Position numbers and translations under genes: made by a program. The notes below the pieces were generated by a model. It made no database searches. It had not been told where the DNA came from and worked only from the letters and a program-made list of their open reading frames with translations. Shown here piece after piece: positions 9,996 through 21,077 of a stretch of DNA of 64,000 nt (the first letter of the stretch is position 1; every line of letters starts with the position of its first letter). The stretch is from Molossus alvarezi. Taxonomy: Eukaryota; Chordata; Mammalia; Chiroptera; Molossidae. The stretch covers positions 126,944,001 to 127,008,000 of the forward strand of contig CM073886.1 of NCBI GenBank assembly GCA_037176705.1, read 5' to 3'.

Positions 9996-11888
9996 GTCCC
10001 AGGGACATCTTTCACTTCTCTTACCCCAGACCTGCAATCAACTTCCCCCGCCCTTCCCAGGAAACCGAGTTCTGTTTATTGGAAATATGTAGAAACCATC
10101 ATTTTTTCATTGATATGCTCAAAACTATTTTGTTGATAATTGCTCCTGGTCCTAAGATATGCATTTTTAGGGGGAAGAAACCCTAAATTGTAAAGTTATA
10201 CTAACCTTCCAATTTAGATGTTACAGATAGTTTTGAGCATGGAAACACTCAGGAGACAGACAAGAAAGAAAATAGTTCAGAGGCTCTCAGGTAAGAACCA
10301 TGCTTCGGTATAAACTTCCGCTTAAGAACTTGGTTCTTGCTACTCTATTAAAAAATTAGCCTCCAAATTTTAAGCGGGAAGGCCACTGGAATAACTGTTT
10401 GGAAAAGAATCACAACTACCTGACTTTTTAGGTTTTCCGTCTGTACGTTAAGAATTGTGTACAAATGTAAATATCTGTGTATTTAGCCTCAAAACAACTA
10501 ATACGATCTCAATGATAAAAAAGAGAACAATGTAGAACTAAAATTAAACAATGGAACAACAGTTGTCAAAAGTAGTGTGTAATTGCTTTATACCCTGGAA
10601 GTAACGACAGACTATGCCTTCAAAAACATGGTTAAAAAGACAGTCTATGGAAAGAAGTATTCCTATTCCTTGGAGGTCTAATACGTGGGAAAAACAGAAG
10701 GTGACAACTGGGAGAAGAAGACTCCAAAGCCTACAATTCACAAGTAATTCATAGCTCTATACACAGCACACACGGCCTCTGCAAAGCAAAACGGTAGAGC
10801 AGGAAATCCGAAGGAAAACGTTCAAGGGGTATCACAGGTAATGCAGAGAGTAGCATGATGCAGGTACACCCTGCTCTGGGAAAGTTTGCTTTAGGCCACT
10901 TTGCTTTTATGAAAGACTTACACCAGCAGCAGTTTTTATTAACGGAAAGGAATTTTGCTTTTACCAAAAAGGGGAAAACAGCATTCAGCACGTGTGTTTT
11001 GAGTCATTAGGGGGCAGCTCACACCCAGGGACTACACTCAGCATCTCAGCATCAAGACACCAAGGCTCTGAGCTGTGTCAGTGAGCGTCTGTGCTTCATC
11101 TAGATGTATTTTGTGTGGCCATTAGCAAGATGTATCCTCAGATATCAGAGATGCCACGAAAGCTTGTGGGATGTTAGAGTAAAATTTGATGTAATAAAGC
11201 ATTTCGATCCTGGTGAATAAAATAAAGACATTGTGCATGTGTGGGAATTACTTGTGTCTACTGTTCATACTACTTAGAGAGAGAAAGATTCTAGACAGCT
11301 GCTGAAGTTACCATTGTTCTGCTAGTAGCAAATGCTCTCTTTTAGTCGGCATCTGGTAATAGATAAAGCGAAAAGTCTATTGGGTCGTGGATCGATGGGC
11401 GTACAGAGCATTTATAGTCCATTATCGTATACTTAAGGAGAAATCAAATCGGTCTTTCCAGTAAATGAAACTACCCTGTACACACATTATTTCTATGCTG
11501 TACAATCTATGTGTTTATCATATTGACAAGAAAAGCATTTTGAGATGCCCTACATTAAATTACAGCAGGCTACAGGATGGAAGGTAGCGATGGAAGAGGT
11601 TAACCAGTCAACAGCTGCAGGGGAAACCAAGAAGACACTGCTAACCTTCCTGAGAGCATGTGGACACAGTTACCTTCTAGGTGCCTGTTTCTGGGGTTCT
11701 CTAAAGAGAAAGCTAGGTGCCACCAGTCAGGAATCTCCACTCCCGGCTTGCCCACGCTTTCCGGACCGTTGCCCACCCTCCGTCCTTGGACCAGACAACT
11801 TTCCTTACAGACTAAGAAGCTACCCCAGAACTAGTCCCGCTTCACCTTCTGCCATCCCCTTCATCTACAGCCAAGGTAAATTCTTTCT
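9996..11888. other. Intergenic, unassigned
   Basis: No gene or recognisable repeat family seen over about 1.9 kb. The stretch around 10250-11260 is relatively even in base composition. AATAAA hexamers lie at about 11194 and 11217-11225, but no supported reading frame precedes them. A 115-codon frame at 11545-11892 resembles nothing I know and runs into a SINE, so it is taken as accidental. Confidence 0.35.
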
Positions 11889-12076
11889 TTAATTTTTAAA
11901 AATGTGTTTTTATTGATTTTAAGAGAGAGCTGAAAACATTGCTTGGTTCCCTCCTACATACCCTTCACTGTGGATCGAGCCCAAAACCAAGGCATGTGCC
12001 CTGGCCATGGAATCAGACTGGCAACCTTTCGGTGCACAGGACGCCGCCCAACCACGGAGCCACACCAGCCAGGGCA
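11889..12076 (-). mobile_element. VES SINE
   Basis: Minus-strand copy flanked by a near-perfect 15-base duplication (CCAAGGTAAATTCTT at 11871 and again at 12078). Confidence 0.9.
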
Positions 12077-12429
12077 CCAAGGTAAATTCTTCCAAAACAA
12101 CCCACATCTTTCTTCCCCAATCCGTTTCCGTAAAGGAGCCTGTCTCCTCCAGGACCGAGGACTTGTCCTTCCTACATAGACCTGGTTCATGCCCCAGGAC
12201 CTGGCCCTTTTCTGCCAGCATTTGGCGCACGAAACCCTTGCTTTCCAGACAGCTTTCCGCTGTGCAAGCTTTTTGTTTAACAAAATCATTCTGCTTTTAC
12301 TGAATGTTAGTTTTATCTTAAGTTGTACATGTTATTTGGTAGAATTCAGTAGGTCACTTTGGGTCTAGGAACGCTAAAAATTGTTTCCCTATAAACTTAC
12401 AGTGATTGCTTCTTGCTTGCTGCCATTTC

Positions 12430-12790
12430 AGTTTATTTATTAATTTTTAAATTATTTTTATTAATTTGTTTTTCTTACAGATGTTTCTACTTTTTTCCCC
12501 ATTGATACTCTCCTCCCCATCCCCCCCCACCCCATCCCCAGCTTTGCTGTCTATGTCCATTGGTCATGCATACACTCATGTAAGTTCTGTGGTTTATCTC
12601 TCCCCCAACACCCGCTCTTCTGAGGTTTGTCAGTCTGTACCCTACCTCTATGTCTCTGGGTCAATTTTGTTCATCATTTGTTTAGTTCTTTATAATCCAC
12701 AAATAAGTGAGATCATGTGATATTTGTCTTTCTCTGCTTGGCTTGCTCCGCTTAGCATAATACTCTCCAGGTCCCTCCATGTCATCTCAA
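12430..12790 (-). mobile_element. L1 LINE 3' end fragment (bat-type)
   Basis: Same sequence type as the 3' end of the HAL1-like element at 21078-21440: CTTACAGATGTTTCTAC, C-rich block, then the GGTTTATCTCTCCCCCAAC block. It stops at the edge of the foldback at 12791. Confidence 0.75.
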
Positions 12791-13170
12791 ATGCTGTCAC
12801 GTTGCTGTTCAGAATTAACACGAAGATTCTGTTCTCAGATCCTCACCACCTCTTTGAATTATTCATCTTTCTCACTTTTGCCCTTTTGACAGTTTTATAG
12901 TTTTAGCATTTGTTTATCTATAATTATTTTGAGCCTCTTTTTCTACACTGTTTAGCAAGTTTGTATTACAGATTTCTCCTGCTATCTGAAAGTGTTGCTA
13001 GGCAACTTTCTTAAACTGAAATGGAAGGCTCAAAATAATTATAGATAAACAATGCTAAAACTATAAAACTGTCAAAAGGGCAAAAGTAAGAAAGATGAAT
13101 AATTCAAAGAGGTGGTGAGGATCTGAGAACAGAACCTTTGTGTTAATTCTGAACGGCAACGTGACAGCAT
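12791..13170. repeat. Long foldback (inverted repeat), arms about 145 bp
   Basis: Left arm 12791-12935 and right arm 13027-13170 are reverse complements with about five differences. They are separated by a 91-base spacer. The ends are ATGCTGTCACGTTG and its complement. No target-site duplication is evident outside the arms. The spacer contains a small hairpin GTTGCTAGGCAAC. Confidence 0.9.
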
Positions 13171-13412
13171 GTGGGAAACGTTGTATACTTCTCCCCTTTG
13201 TCCCTGTAAACCACTCTCCTAGACTATATCACAGAAAATACGCCAGTCAGGTCCCCAGAGTATCTATGTGATGACATTCATCATACCATTGCTTGTCATA
13301 CAGGGGAGTTAGAAGCAACCATGATATTCATCATTAGGTAACTATTTATGTAAAATGTGGTCTATTCTTACTATACAATATATTCAGCAGTTAGATAAAA
13401 CAAACAATCCAT

Positions 13413-13645
13413 GCCTGGTTGGTGTGGCTCAGTGATTGAGTGTTAAGCCAGGCACCAAGAGGTCACCAGTTCGATTCCAGGTCAGGGTACATGCCCAGGT
13501 TGTGGGCCAAATCTCCAGTGGGGAGCATGCAGGAGATGGCAATCAATGTTCTCTCTCATCGATGTGTCTCTCTCTCCCTCTTCCTTCCTCTCTCTCTCTC
13601 AAATCAATGAATAAAAAAAGAATAAAATCAATAAAGAAACTTTTT
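13413..13645 (+). mobile_element. VES SINE
   Basis: Complete plus-strand copy of the CACCAAGAGGTCACC head subtype, ending in an A-rich tail. Confidence 0.85.
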
Positions 13646-13773
13646 TAAAGAAAGTAAATGATTACAAGAATAAACATTAATGATATAGAAATTGAACAAC
13701 TAAACAGACATTAGAAATGATCAACAAGGCCAAAATACATAACCCCTAATAAGGCTAATAAGAAATAGACACG

Positions 13774-14020
13774 GCCCTGGCTGGTTTGGCTCAGTGGTTA
13801 GAGTGTCAGCCTTCAGACCAGAGAGTCCCAAGTTTGGTTCCCGCTAAGGGCAGGTACCTCGGTTGCAGTTTGTCCCCTGCCCGGGTTGGGGTCGTGTGGG
13901 TGGCAACCAGTCAATGTGTCTCTCTCACATTGATGTTTCTCTCTCTCTCTTCCCTCCTCTCTCCCTCCTGCTCTGAAGATAAATGCAAAAATGTCCTTGG
14001 ATGAGGATAAAATAATAATA
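13774..14020 (+). mobile_element. VES SINE
   Basis: Complete plus-strand copy of the GGACCAGAGAGTCC head subtype. The flanks AAGAAATAGA on both sides mark the duplication. Confidence 0.9.
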
Positions 14021-14249
14021 ATAAAGAAATAGAAATGATGAGGAACAAATTGATAGTATTGTAAGTTTAGGCATAGAAAAGAAAATATCACTGCATACTC
14101 TATAGATAGTAAAGAGATAATCATGATGATATAAATAACTTTATATCAACAAATTTGAAATTTTAGATAAAAAGATATATTCCTAGAAAAATATGATTTA
14201 CCTAAGGTCTGGATTCTAGCAAATACTGTAAATCTTACAGAAATTAAGG

Positions 14250-15060
14250 GCATGCCACTTTGATACAGTTTTTAGGGTGCTAGTGGCCTAGGGCATGCTA
14301 ACTAACGGAGAAATTATTGTGCCTTGAACCCCTTACCGCAAATGAGCACATCACTTGGGGCCTCTCAGTTTTGAATACAGTGTAGACCATCTTGACAACA
14401 GTCCTCCGAACCACTTAGTGACTCATACATTGAGTGGGGCGGAGGCAAAGAGGAACCTTGTCCAAAGCAAGGCAAAACTGCTGAATTAGCTAACATGCCA
14501 CTTAAGCCACGTGACCAAATATATCCAATTCATGGCATGGGCACCAGTTGAGCATGCAAGTGGAAATGCCTATCAAAATGCAGTTGGCCCTGGCTGGTTT
14601 GGCTCAGCGGTTGGAGCATCGGCCTGCGGACCAAAGAGTCCCGGGTTTGGTTTCTGCTAGGCCCTAGCAGCTAGGGGCACATACCAAAAAAAAAAAAGGC
14701 AAAAATGCACTTGATCAGATTCACTGAGCCATACAATTGAGCAGGCGCTGCAGCATCCATGATGTGGTATATTCAGAATTGAGCCGAGGAACACCCAGAA
14801 ATCATAAGTAAACTAAATAGGGGACCGAGAGCCCAATGTCATTTTCCTGTGTTGCAGGAAGTCAGCTCACACCTATGGGTTGTTAACTGTGAACAGCTGA
14901 TGGAGGAGGCATGCATTTGGACCTGTTCACAGATGAATTGGTTCAATATTCAACTGTTACCAAATTATAGGTTAGAACAGGGTAGTATTAAAAGAGAAAT
15001 CTGCTTGATGAGCAGAATTGATAAAAGTATACTTGATCTTGTATTCTTTATGGAAGGGTA
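14250..15060 (+). pseudogene. Possible decayed ERV pol fragment
   Basis: Discontinuous pieces resemble retroviral pol on the + strand, for example a CTGTTCACAGATGAATTG block near 14921 that translates as LFTDEL, as at an RNase H active site. No frame stays open. A short SINE splits the region at 14587-14698. The call is weak and could be chance similarity. Confidence 0.25.
14587..14698 (+). mobile_element. Short head-only VES SINE
   Basis: tRNA-like head only, ending GGGGCACATACC followed directly by an A run. Flanks CAAAATGCAGTTG and CAAAAATGCACTTG form a target-site duplication, so the short form is a complete insertion rather than a later truncation. Confidence 0.85.
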
Positions 15061-15900
15061 AATGATGTGAGGATTTTAAATATAAATATGATCTATACGT
15101 CCAGGCAGTGGGAGTACTTTGGCTAGCCGCCCAATAGGCTGATAAGAGCAAGATGGGAAGCTGCCTCTGCTCCATCCCATAAGTTTTGGTATGTTGTATT
15201 TCCATTTTTGTTTGTTGGAAGATTTCTTGTTTTCTTTTACACATTCTTTGACCCACTGTTGTCCTGATTTCTGTGTCTTCCGGTAGCTCATTGAGTTTCC
15301 CTAAAATAGCTATTTTGGATTATTTGTCAAGTAATTCACAGACCTTCATGGCTTTGGTGTTGGTTATTGAAAGATTATTGTGGCCCATCGATAGTGTCAT
15401 GTTTCCTGGATTTTTCATGTTTCTTGAAGGTTTAGATTTCTGTCTTTGTTTTTTTGTGTTTTTTTTTTTAATCTGTCTTTGCATTGGAAATAGCAGTCAC
15501 CTCCTCTGGTCTTCACTGACTTTGGGAGAGAAATGCTAGAGATTATTTTAGATCTCGCGCCCTCTTGTGGCAGAATTTTTAAGCTTGTTGCCTTCTTTGG
15601 ATCCTGTAATGAACCAGGCCTAGTGCTGACAGCGTCTCTCATTTTCCCAAAGGTGGCGCTCAAGCTCAAGTTTGTGTTTCATCTCAGGCTCGCAGGTTCC
15701 GGCTTTCTGCCTAAGCTGCCTGCCTGCTGCCCGGGCCTGAGAAGTGCTTCACTGTAGCGCCCGCACAGCTGGAGAGGGGGCGCTCGTGCTCACGCGGTCA
15801 CGCACCCCCATCCCGCCTCCAAGAGAAATCACAGGCTGGGAAGATCTCTCTCGACCCTAAGTTGTGCTGCCTTGGGGTCAGGGGTCATGCAGGTAAAGTC
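15060..15900 (-). mobile_element. Old L1/HAL1-related sequence, tentative
   Basis: Phrases such as CCCTAAAATAGCTATTTTGG and the CACCTCCTCTGGTCTTCACTGAC block match the style of mammalian L1 5' regions read in antisense, as I remember them. No L1 protein frame is intact and limits are unclear. Confidence 0.4.
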
Positions 15901-17945
15901 TAGCTGTTTTCTTATTCTCTTCAATGCCTCCAAAGTCTTTATTTATTTTTAAATCTAATGGTGTCCTGGAATCTCTCCTCTGGAGACCTGGACTTCCGCA
16001 GAGGCTCCCCTTGTCCACTGCTGATTGTCTGAGGCTGTTTTTTCAGGCTGCAAGACCACAGCAAGAGGGCTTGAGCTGGTTTCTGGGCCACGTGGGATCC
16101 ACAGCAGGTCTGTAGGACTATTACCTGACACGCAGGTAGGTCCTGGATGCCACGGCTCCCACAGAGGCACTTTGTCTGTGCAGGGATACCTAATGAATGC
16201 TGCTGAGGGCCAGACAAAAACATTTTATTCCACCGTGGTGCTCATGCCACTTCTCCGAAAGCTGACTTGGTGCCAGTCTGCCGAGCGGTGTTGCTGGGGA
16301 AGGCGGAAGGAAGGACCAGAGGGCAGGTCTTTCTAAGGCAGGGCAGAGGACAGTCAAGAGCCAGGGGCTTCTGCAGGCATGGCCGCTGCTGACCATGAGC
16401 CCCAAGTGGTCTCAAGGGGGCAATGAAGATGACATTAAAACAGGACACAACCCAGGTAGAGGAAGAAATAGAATCTCATTACATTTATTTCTTTTCATAT
16501 TATTTTTTACATTAAAAAGACTCATTCATTCACCAAATATGTATTAAGCACCTGCTATTTGTAAGACACTATTCTGGGCACTTCAAATACATAACTGAAT
16601 AAAAATATGTATTTGTCTTCATGGAGCTCATGTTTAATGATAGCACATGCTTGGTGTAAAAAAAACAGCCTATCATTCCACCATTGAAAGACAGCCAGTG
16701 TCAACATTTTGTTGCATGTTTTCATTCGCTTTTTTCTATTTCTATACTCACACATCTATACGGTTTAAAATCAGGGGAATTTATTGTACCCTTGATTTAC
16801 ATAATGCTGTATGACTTGTGAAAGGATGTGAAACTGTCAAACCCTTTTCATAAAAATTGCCAAATGGCTTTCTAGAAATTTTATTAGTCAATAGTCTGAG
16901 AGTTACTAGGGATTTAAAATCACCAGGATTTGGTAACATATTGATTAGATATATGTGTGTGACAGAGAGAAAAAAGTAGGAGAGAAAAAGAAAAGAAGTA
17001 ATTTTCAGATTTATAACTTGTTCTACTAACAGGTAGATGTATGTATCAATAACCAAGACTATAATTTCCGAAAGAGGAGTAAATTTGATGTGCAGAAGAT
17101 GTGGCTTTCAGGCATCCCTGGGGCATCCCACAGAGCCACCAGCCTGGACATCAGTGTCTGAGCTGGAGCTATAGGTCTGGATCGTGTATGAAGTAAGACC
17201 AAGGGTGAGATCACCTAGCTAGAGTGTGAATAATAAGAGAAGGCTAGAAGCTGAGTTCCAGGGAACTCACACACTCCCAAAGACTTGGCCTTGGACTTCC
17301 CTGTCTGGGGGAGCCTGGGATGACTGGGATGTTTCTAGGACATTCTAGAGTTTTCATCTACTCTAGCAGGCACCTAAGATGGCTCTAGAGTTCCCTAATT
17401 GAGTCATCCCTTGGGTTCAGCCCTAATAAAATGGGTTGATGGGGTCAGAACACATTTTCTGTGTTCATTTCCTCCCCACCCACCTACATTTGTTGAATTT
17501 AACTTAGATTTTTCCACACAAGACTTTTCAATTATTCTAGGAAAACTGAGGAAAAATTATGCATTGAAAGTTCAGTAACGACACTGCAAAGTCTCAAAAT
17601 TCTGTGTAGAACAGAACTTTAGGACTCCCACCATCAGAATAGAACATTCTGGTATCTTGACCTCCAGGAGTCAAATGAATCATTCTTAAAAGGGTTTACT
17701 TTAAAAAACATTATTATAGAATGTCCAAGGTTTTCAGCTGTGCTTAGTGGGAGAAATACAAAAGTGTACATTGACTCCATGTTCCTGGAAGTGGAATCTT
17801 GTATTAATTTTGCTTTAAAAAAAAATGTTGTCTAAAAATATTATTTATTTTTATTCTAAGTTTTGGTCTCCTCTTAAATTTGTCACCTCAGGCAAGTACC
17901 TCCTTCACCTCACCCTAGTTGTGACCCTGTTTGGAAGTCATCTTA
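15901..17945. other. Intergenic, mostly unassigned
   Basis: No gene seen. 16510-16660 reads like a common old mammalian repeat (TTCATTCACCAAATATGTAT.. then CATGGAGCTCATG). Small open frames on both strands around 15940-16450 have no recognisable content. 17100-17450 and 17450-17940 look like single-copy DNA. Confidence 0.35.
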
Positions 17946-18047
17946 GCCTTGGCTGGTTAGGCTTAGTGGTTGGAGCATTGGTCTGCGAATCAGAGAGTCC
18001 CGGGTTTGGTTCCGGCTAGGGGCATGTACCAAAAAAATAAAAATAAG
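17946..18047 (+). mobile_element. Short head-only VES SINE
   Basis: Ends GGGGCATGTACC plus an A-rich tail. Flanked by AAGTCATCTTA and AAGTCATCGTA. Confidence 0.85.
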
Positions 18048-18094
18048 TAAGTCATCGTAGAACCTGGAGTAATTTTTTAAATTAATCCAAAATA

Positions 18095-18332
18095 GCCCTG
18101 GCCGGTTTGGCTCAGCGGTGAGAGCGTTTGCCCCGCCGGACCAAAGAGTCTCGGGTTCGATTCTGGTCAAGGGCACGTACCTCGGTTGCGGTTCTTCCCC
18201 AGCCCTGGTCAGGGTCAACCAGTAGATGTGTCCCTCTCATGTCGATATTTCTCTCTCTCCGTCTCTCTCTCTCCCTCCCTGCCACTCTATCTAAAGATAG
18301 ATAGAAAAATATCCTTGGGTAAGGATTAAAAA
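18095..18332 (+). mobile_element. VES SINE
   Basis: Full-length copy with a tail of AAGGATTAAAAAAA. Flanks AAATTAATCCAAAATA and AAATTAATCCAAAACA give an almost exact duplication, so it is fairly young. Confidence 0.92.
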
Positions 18333-19195
18333 AAATTAATCCAAAACATGGCAAGAAGTGACAGAGAAGTAACTCAGAACAGTAAGACAAATAGAAAACA
18401 TAATATTAATATAATAAACTTAATCCCCACAATATTGGAATGACATTTAAAATAATAGGCGGGGGTGCTCTAATGTTAAAAGGTCAAGGAAAAGACAAAG
18501 ATCCACAGTGAGTTCCATGTTTGCAATAAAAATAAAAAATACAAGCAGCAGCTGTGCTTGGATCTTAAAGGGCCCTTTGACAATAACAACATTCTGGAGT
18601 TTCTCCAACTTCCAGAACAGTCACCTTTTCCACACCCGGATGTTATTATATTTCATATTGTTGTTGTGCTAAGACAGGACCAGAGCTGAACTTGAACACG
18701 CAAGATTCAGCAGCCACTTGGGACAACAATGCTGGAAAGGAAATTTCTGGGCCCAGTGTGTCACCCCGTTTAGCCTGCTATCTTCAGGGACCTTTGTTCC
18801 CTGGCCATTCTCCTACCTTCTTCCCCAGCACCACAAAATCACGTAAGTGGCCCCCTAATGTGGAGCTCCCAAGCCGGCATTCAATGACTGCCATCCACAA
18901 GCCGGGAAGCAGGTAACTGCCCTCAAGTGCACACTACCGACCCGAGAGCCCGCAGGAGGAAAAGAAGGAAACAGTAGTCTCAACAATGTTGTCAGTCTTT
19001 TATTTGTGGCATATTTTAAATAATATTTAAAAAAATATTATTTGCCCCTACAAATATCTGGACTTGTCATTATTCCTTTTTCAGCTTGTTGTATTTGGAT
19101 TCACTGGGGACATCCTCAATTTTTAGTTCCTTTGGGCAGTCAGAAAGAAGACCTCAAAGTAAATCCACAAAGAACGTTTTATAAATTCTAGTAGG
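18333..19195. other. Intergenic, unassigned
   Basis: No gene or repeat family recognised. The 74-codon frame at 18692-18916 has no known resemblance. Confidence 0.35.
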
Positions 19196-19290
19196 GCCCT
19201 GGCCAATTTGGCTCAGCGGTTGGAGAGTCGGCCTGTGGACCAGAGAGTCCCGGATTCAGTTCCCACTAGGGGCACGTACCAAAAAATTAA
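19196..19290 (+). mobile_element. Short head-only VES SINE
   Basis: Head followed by GGCACGTACCAAAAAATTAA. Flanked by AAATTCTAGTAGG and AAATTCTAGCAGG. Confidence 0.88.
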
Positions 19291-19334
19291 AAATTCTAGC
19301 AGGTAGCAATATAACCTGATAGTGGGGCATAACA

Positions 19335-19520
19335 ATGCACACCATTTGCTGAAAGCTTACTACAGACTAGGTACTCATCGAATTGCTGCCCACAGGTTAC
19401 CTCGTTTGCTGCCCACGACAACACTGCTTTAAAGATGAGGAAACGGAAGATCAAACAATTTGTTCAAAGTCACCCAGCTATTAAGTTGAAAAAAACGTCA
19501 ATCCAGACTATCTTTCAAAC
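19335..19520 (-). mobile_element. MIR SINE
   Basis: Antisense MIR core: GATGAGGAAACGGAAGATCA followed by CAAAGTCACCCAGCTATTAAG. Ancient and diverged. Confidence 0.7.
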
Positions 19521-19622
19521 CAAACTTATAACCACCACGCTATCTTCTTCCCAATGTTGCCCTGAAACATAAAATGTACCATTAAGGTAGCCAGAACTAT
19601 TTGTCAATTCTCCTTAAGTTTC

Positions 19623-19874
19623 TTTTTTTTAAATCCTCACCCGAAAATATTTTTCCATTTTTGTTCAGATAGAGTAGGAGGGAGAGAAATGCAGAGAGGG
19701 AGAGATAGAAAAACATTGATGTGAGAGACACATCGATTGGCTGCCCCCCTCGTGACCCTGACCAGGGCCAGGGACTGAACCGCCACCAAGATACGTGCCT
19801 TTGACTAGAATTGAACCTGTGACTCTTTGGTCTGTGGGCCGATGCTCTAACCACTAAGCAAAACCAGTCAGGGC
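19623..19874 (-). mobile_element. VES SINE
   Basis: Complete minus-strand copy between TCCTTAAGTTTC and TCCTTAGGTTTC. Confidence 0.9.
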
Positions 19875-19962
19875 TCCTTAGGTTTCAAAAATCTATATTA
19901 ACTCCAGAGAACATCTATAAACCTGGTTATTATTAGCTGACACAGTATCTGCACCACAGAAG

Positions 19963-20235
19963 TTAAGAAACATATGCACTCATATATAGAGTATAAAACT
20001 GAAAGCAACAAATTAACAAACAAAAACTCATAGATACAAATATACTATGGTGGTTACCAGAGGGAAGGGGGGTGTCGGGGGCAGTAAAGCAGGTCAAATA
20101 TATGGTAACAGAAGGTTTGGCTTTGGCGGTTGAGCTCACAATACAATATACAGATGATGTATCATAGAATTGTACTCTTGAAATCTATATAATTTTATTA
20201 ACCAGTGTCATCCCAATAAATTTAATTTTTAAAAA
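19963..20235 (+). mobile_element. 5'-truncated L1 3' end
   Basis: Plus-strand L1 3' UTR: GGTGGTTACCAGAGGGAAGG, then the segment ending AATAAATTTAATTTTTAAAA. TCTGCACCACAGAAG at 19948 and TCCGCACCACAGAG at 20236 form a target-site duplication. Confidence 0.8.
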
Positions 20236-20449
20236 TCCGCACCACAGAGAACTGTGTTTGAACACTAACTTCATTCTTAGGTCACTTGTCCTTGTAGGTA
20301 TCTGATTACTGAACGCCTCTGGAGAAAATCACAATGTCTGGCAGACTGCTAATGTATACATTCTTGGTCACCAATTTTTACTGATCCTGTTGATGCTAGT
20401 GTGATATTATTATGTCCAAAATCCATTTCAAATCTTTTCCATTCTGTCC

Positions 20450-20975
20450 TGCAGTAGACAGCTCCCAAGATTGCTCCTAGTGATTGTGCCTCCTAGTATT
20501 TGTGCCACTGACTGTGGGCTACACCTGGTGAATTGCTTCTAACAACTGGGATACAGCAAATGTGATAGAATGTCACTTCTGAGAGTATGTTACAAAAAGA
20601 CTTTGGCCTCTGTCTTGCTCACTCTCTCTTGCTCTCTCTGATGGAATCTAGCAACCAGTCCCTATGGTGAACCCCAACTGGAGGGAGAGCTTGCACAGAA
20701 AAGCGCACTTCTTGGTCTAACAGCTCAGGAGTTAGTGAATTCTGTCAATTATCACTTAAGTGACCTTGGAAGAAGATCTTCCCCTAGCTGAGACGTCAGA
20801 GGACAGCAGTCCCAGCTGACATCTTGACTGGAACCTTGTGACAGATCTTGAAAACCCAGCTAAGTGACATCCACATTTCTGACCCACAGAAACTGTGCAA
20901 TAGCAATACTGTTTTAAGCCATTACATTTTGGAGCAATTTGTTACACAGCCTTAAATAACTAATACATCTTCCCA
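20450..20975 (+). mobile_element. MaLR (MLT1-like) LTR
   Basis: Contains the typical 3' part of an ancient MaLR LTR: CCTGACCCACAGAAACTGTG-like text, then TTTTAAGCCATTACATTTTG and a TTACACAGCCTTAAATAACT ending. Family named from memory of the consensus; diverged. Confidence 0.6.
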
Positions 20976-21062
20976 TTTTAAACGTCTCCTTCCCAACACA
21001 CACATACACCCTTCTTGTCCTAATCTGACCATCTATTTCATGGAGAAAATAGTTTTGTTTCT

Positions 21063-21077
21063 CTTAGTTAGCAATTT
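21063..21077. repeat. Target-site duplication, left copy
   Basis: CTTAGTTAGCAATTT, repeated exactly at 23207-23221. It brackets the HAL1-like element. Confidence 0.92.

Noticed and set aside
10250..11260. Possible processed pseudogene with AATAAA hexamers
   Set aside because: No coherent reading frame or recognisable gene and no target duplication seen.
13411..13500. tRNA genes
   Set aside because: The tRNA-like sequences are SINE heads with tails and target duplications. None reads as an intact tRNA gene.
13436..13648. Many 60-100 codon frames starting within SINEs (also 29727, 45799, 59470, 61742)
   Set aside because: Translations of VES SINE heads and tails, not genes.
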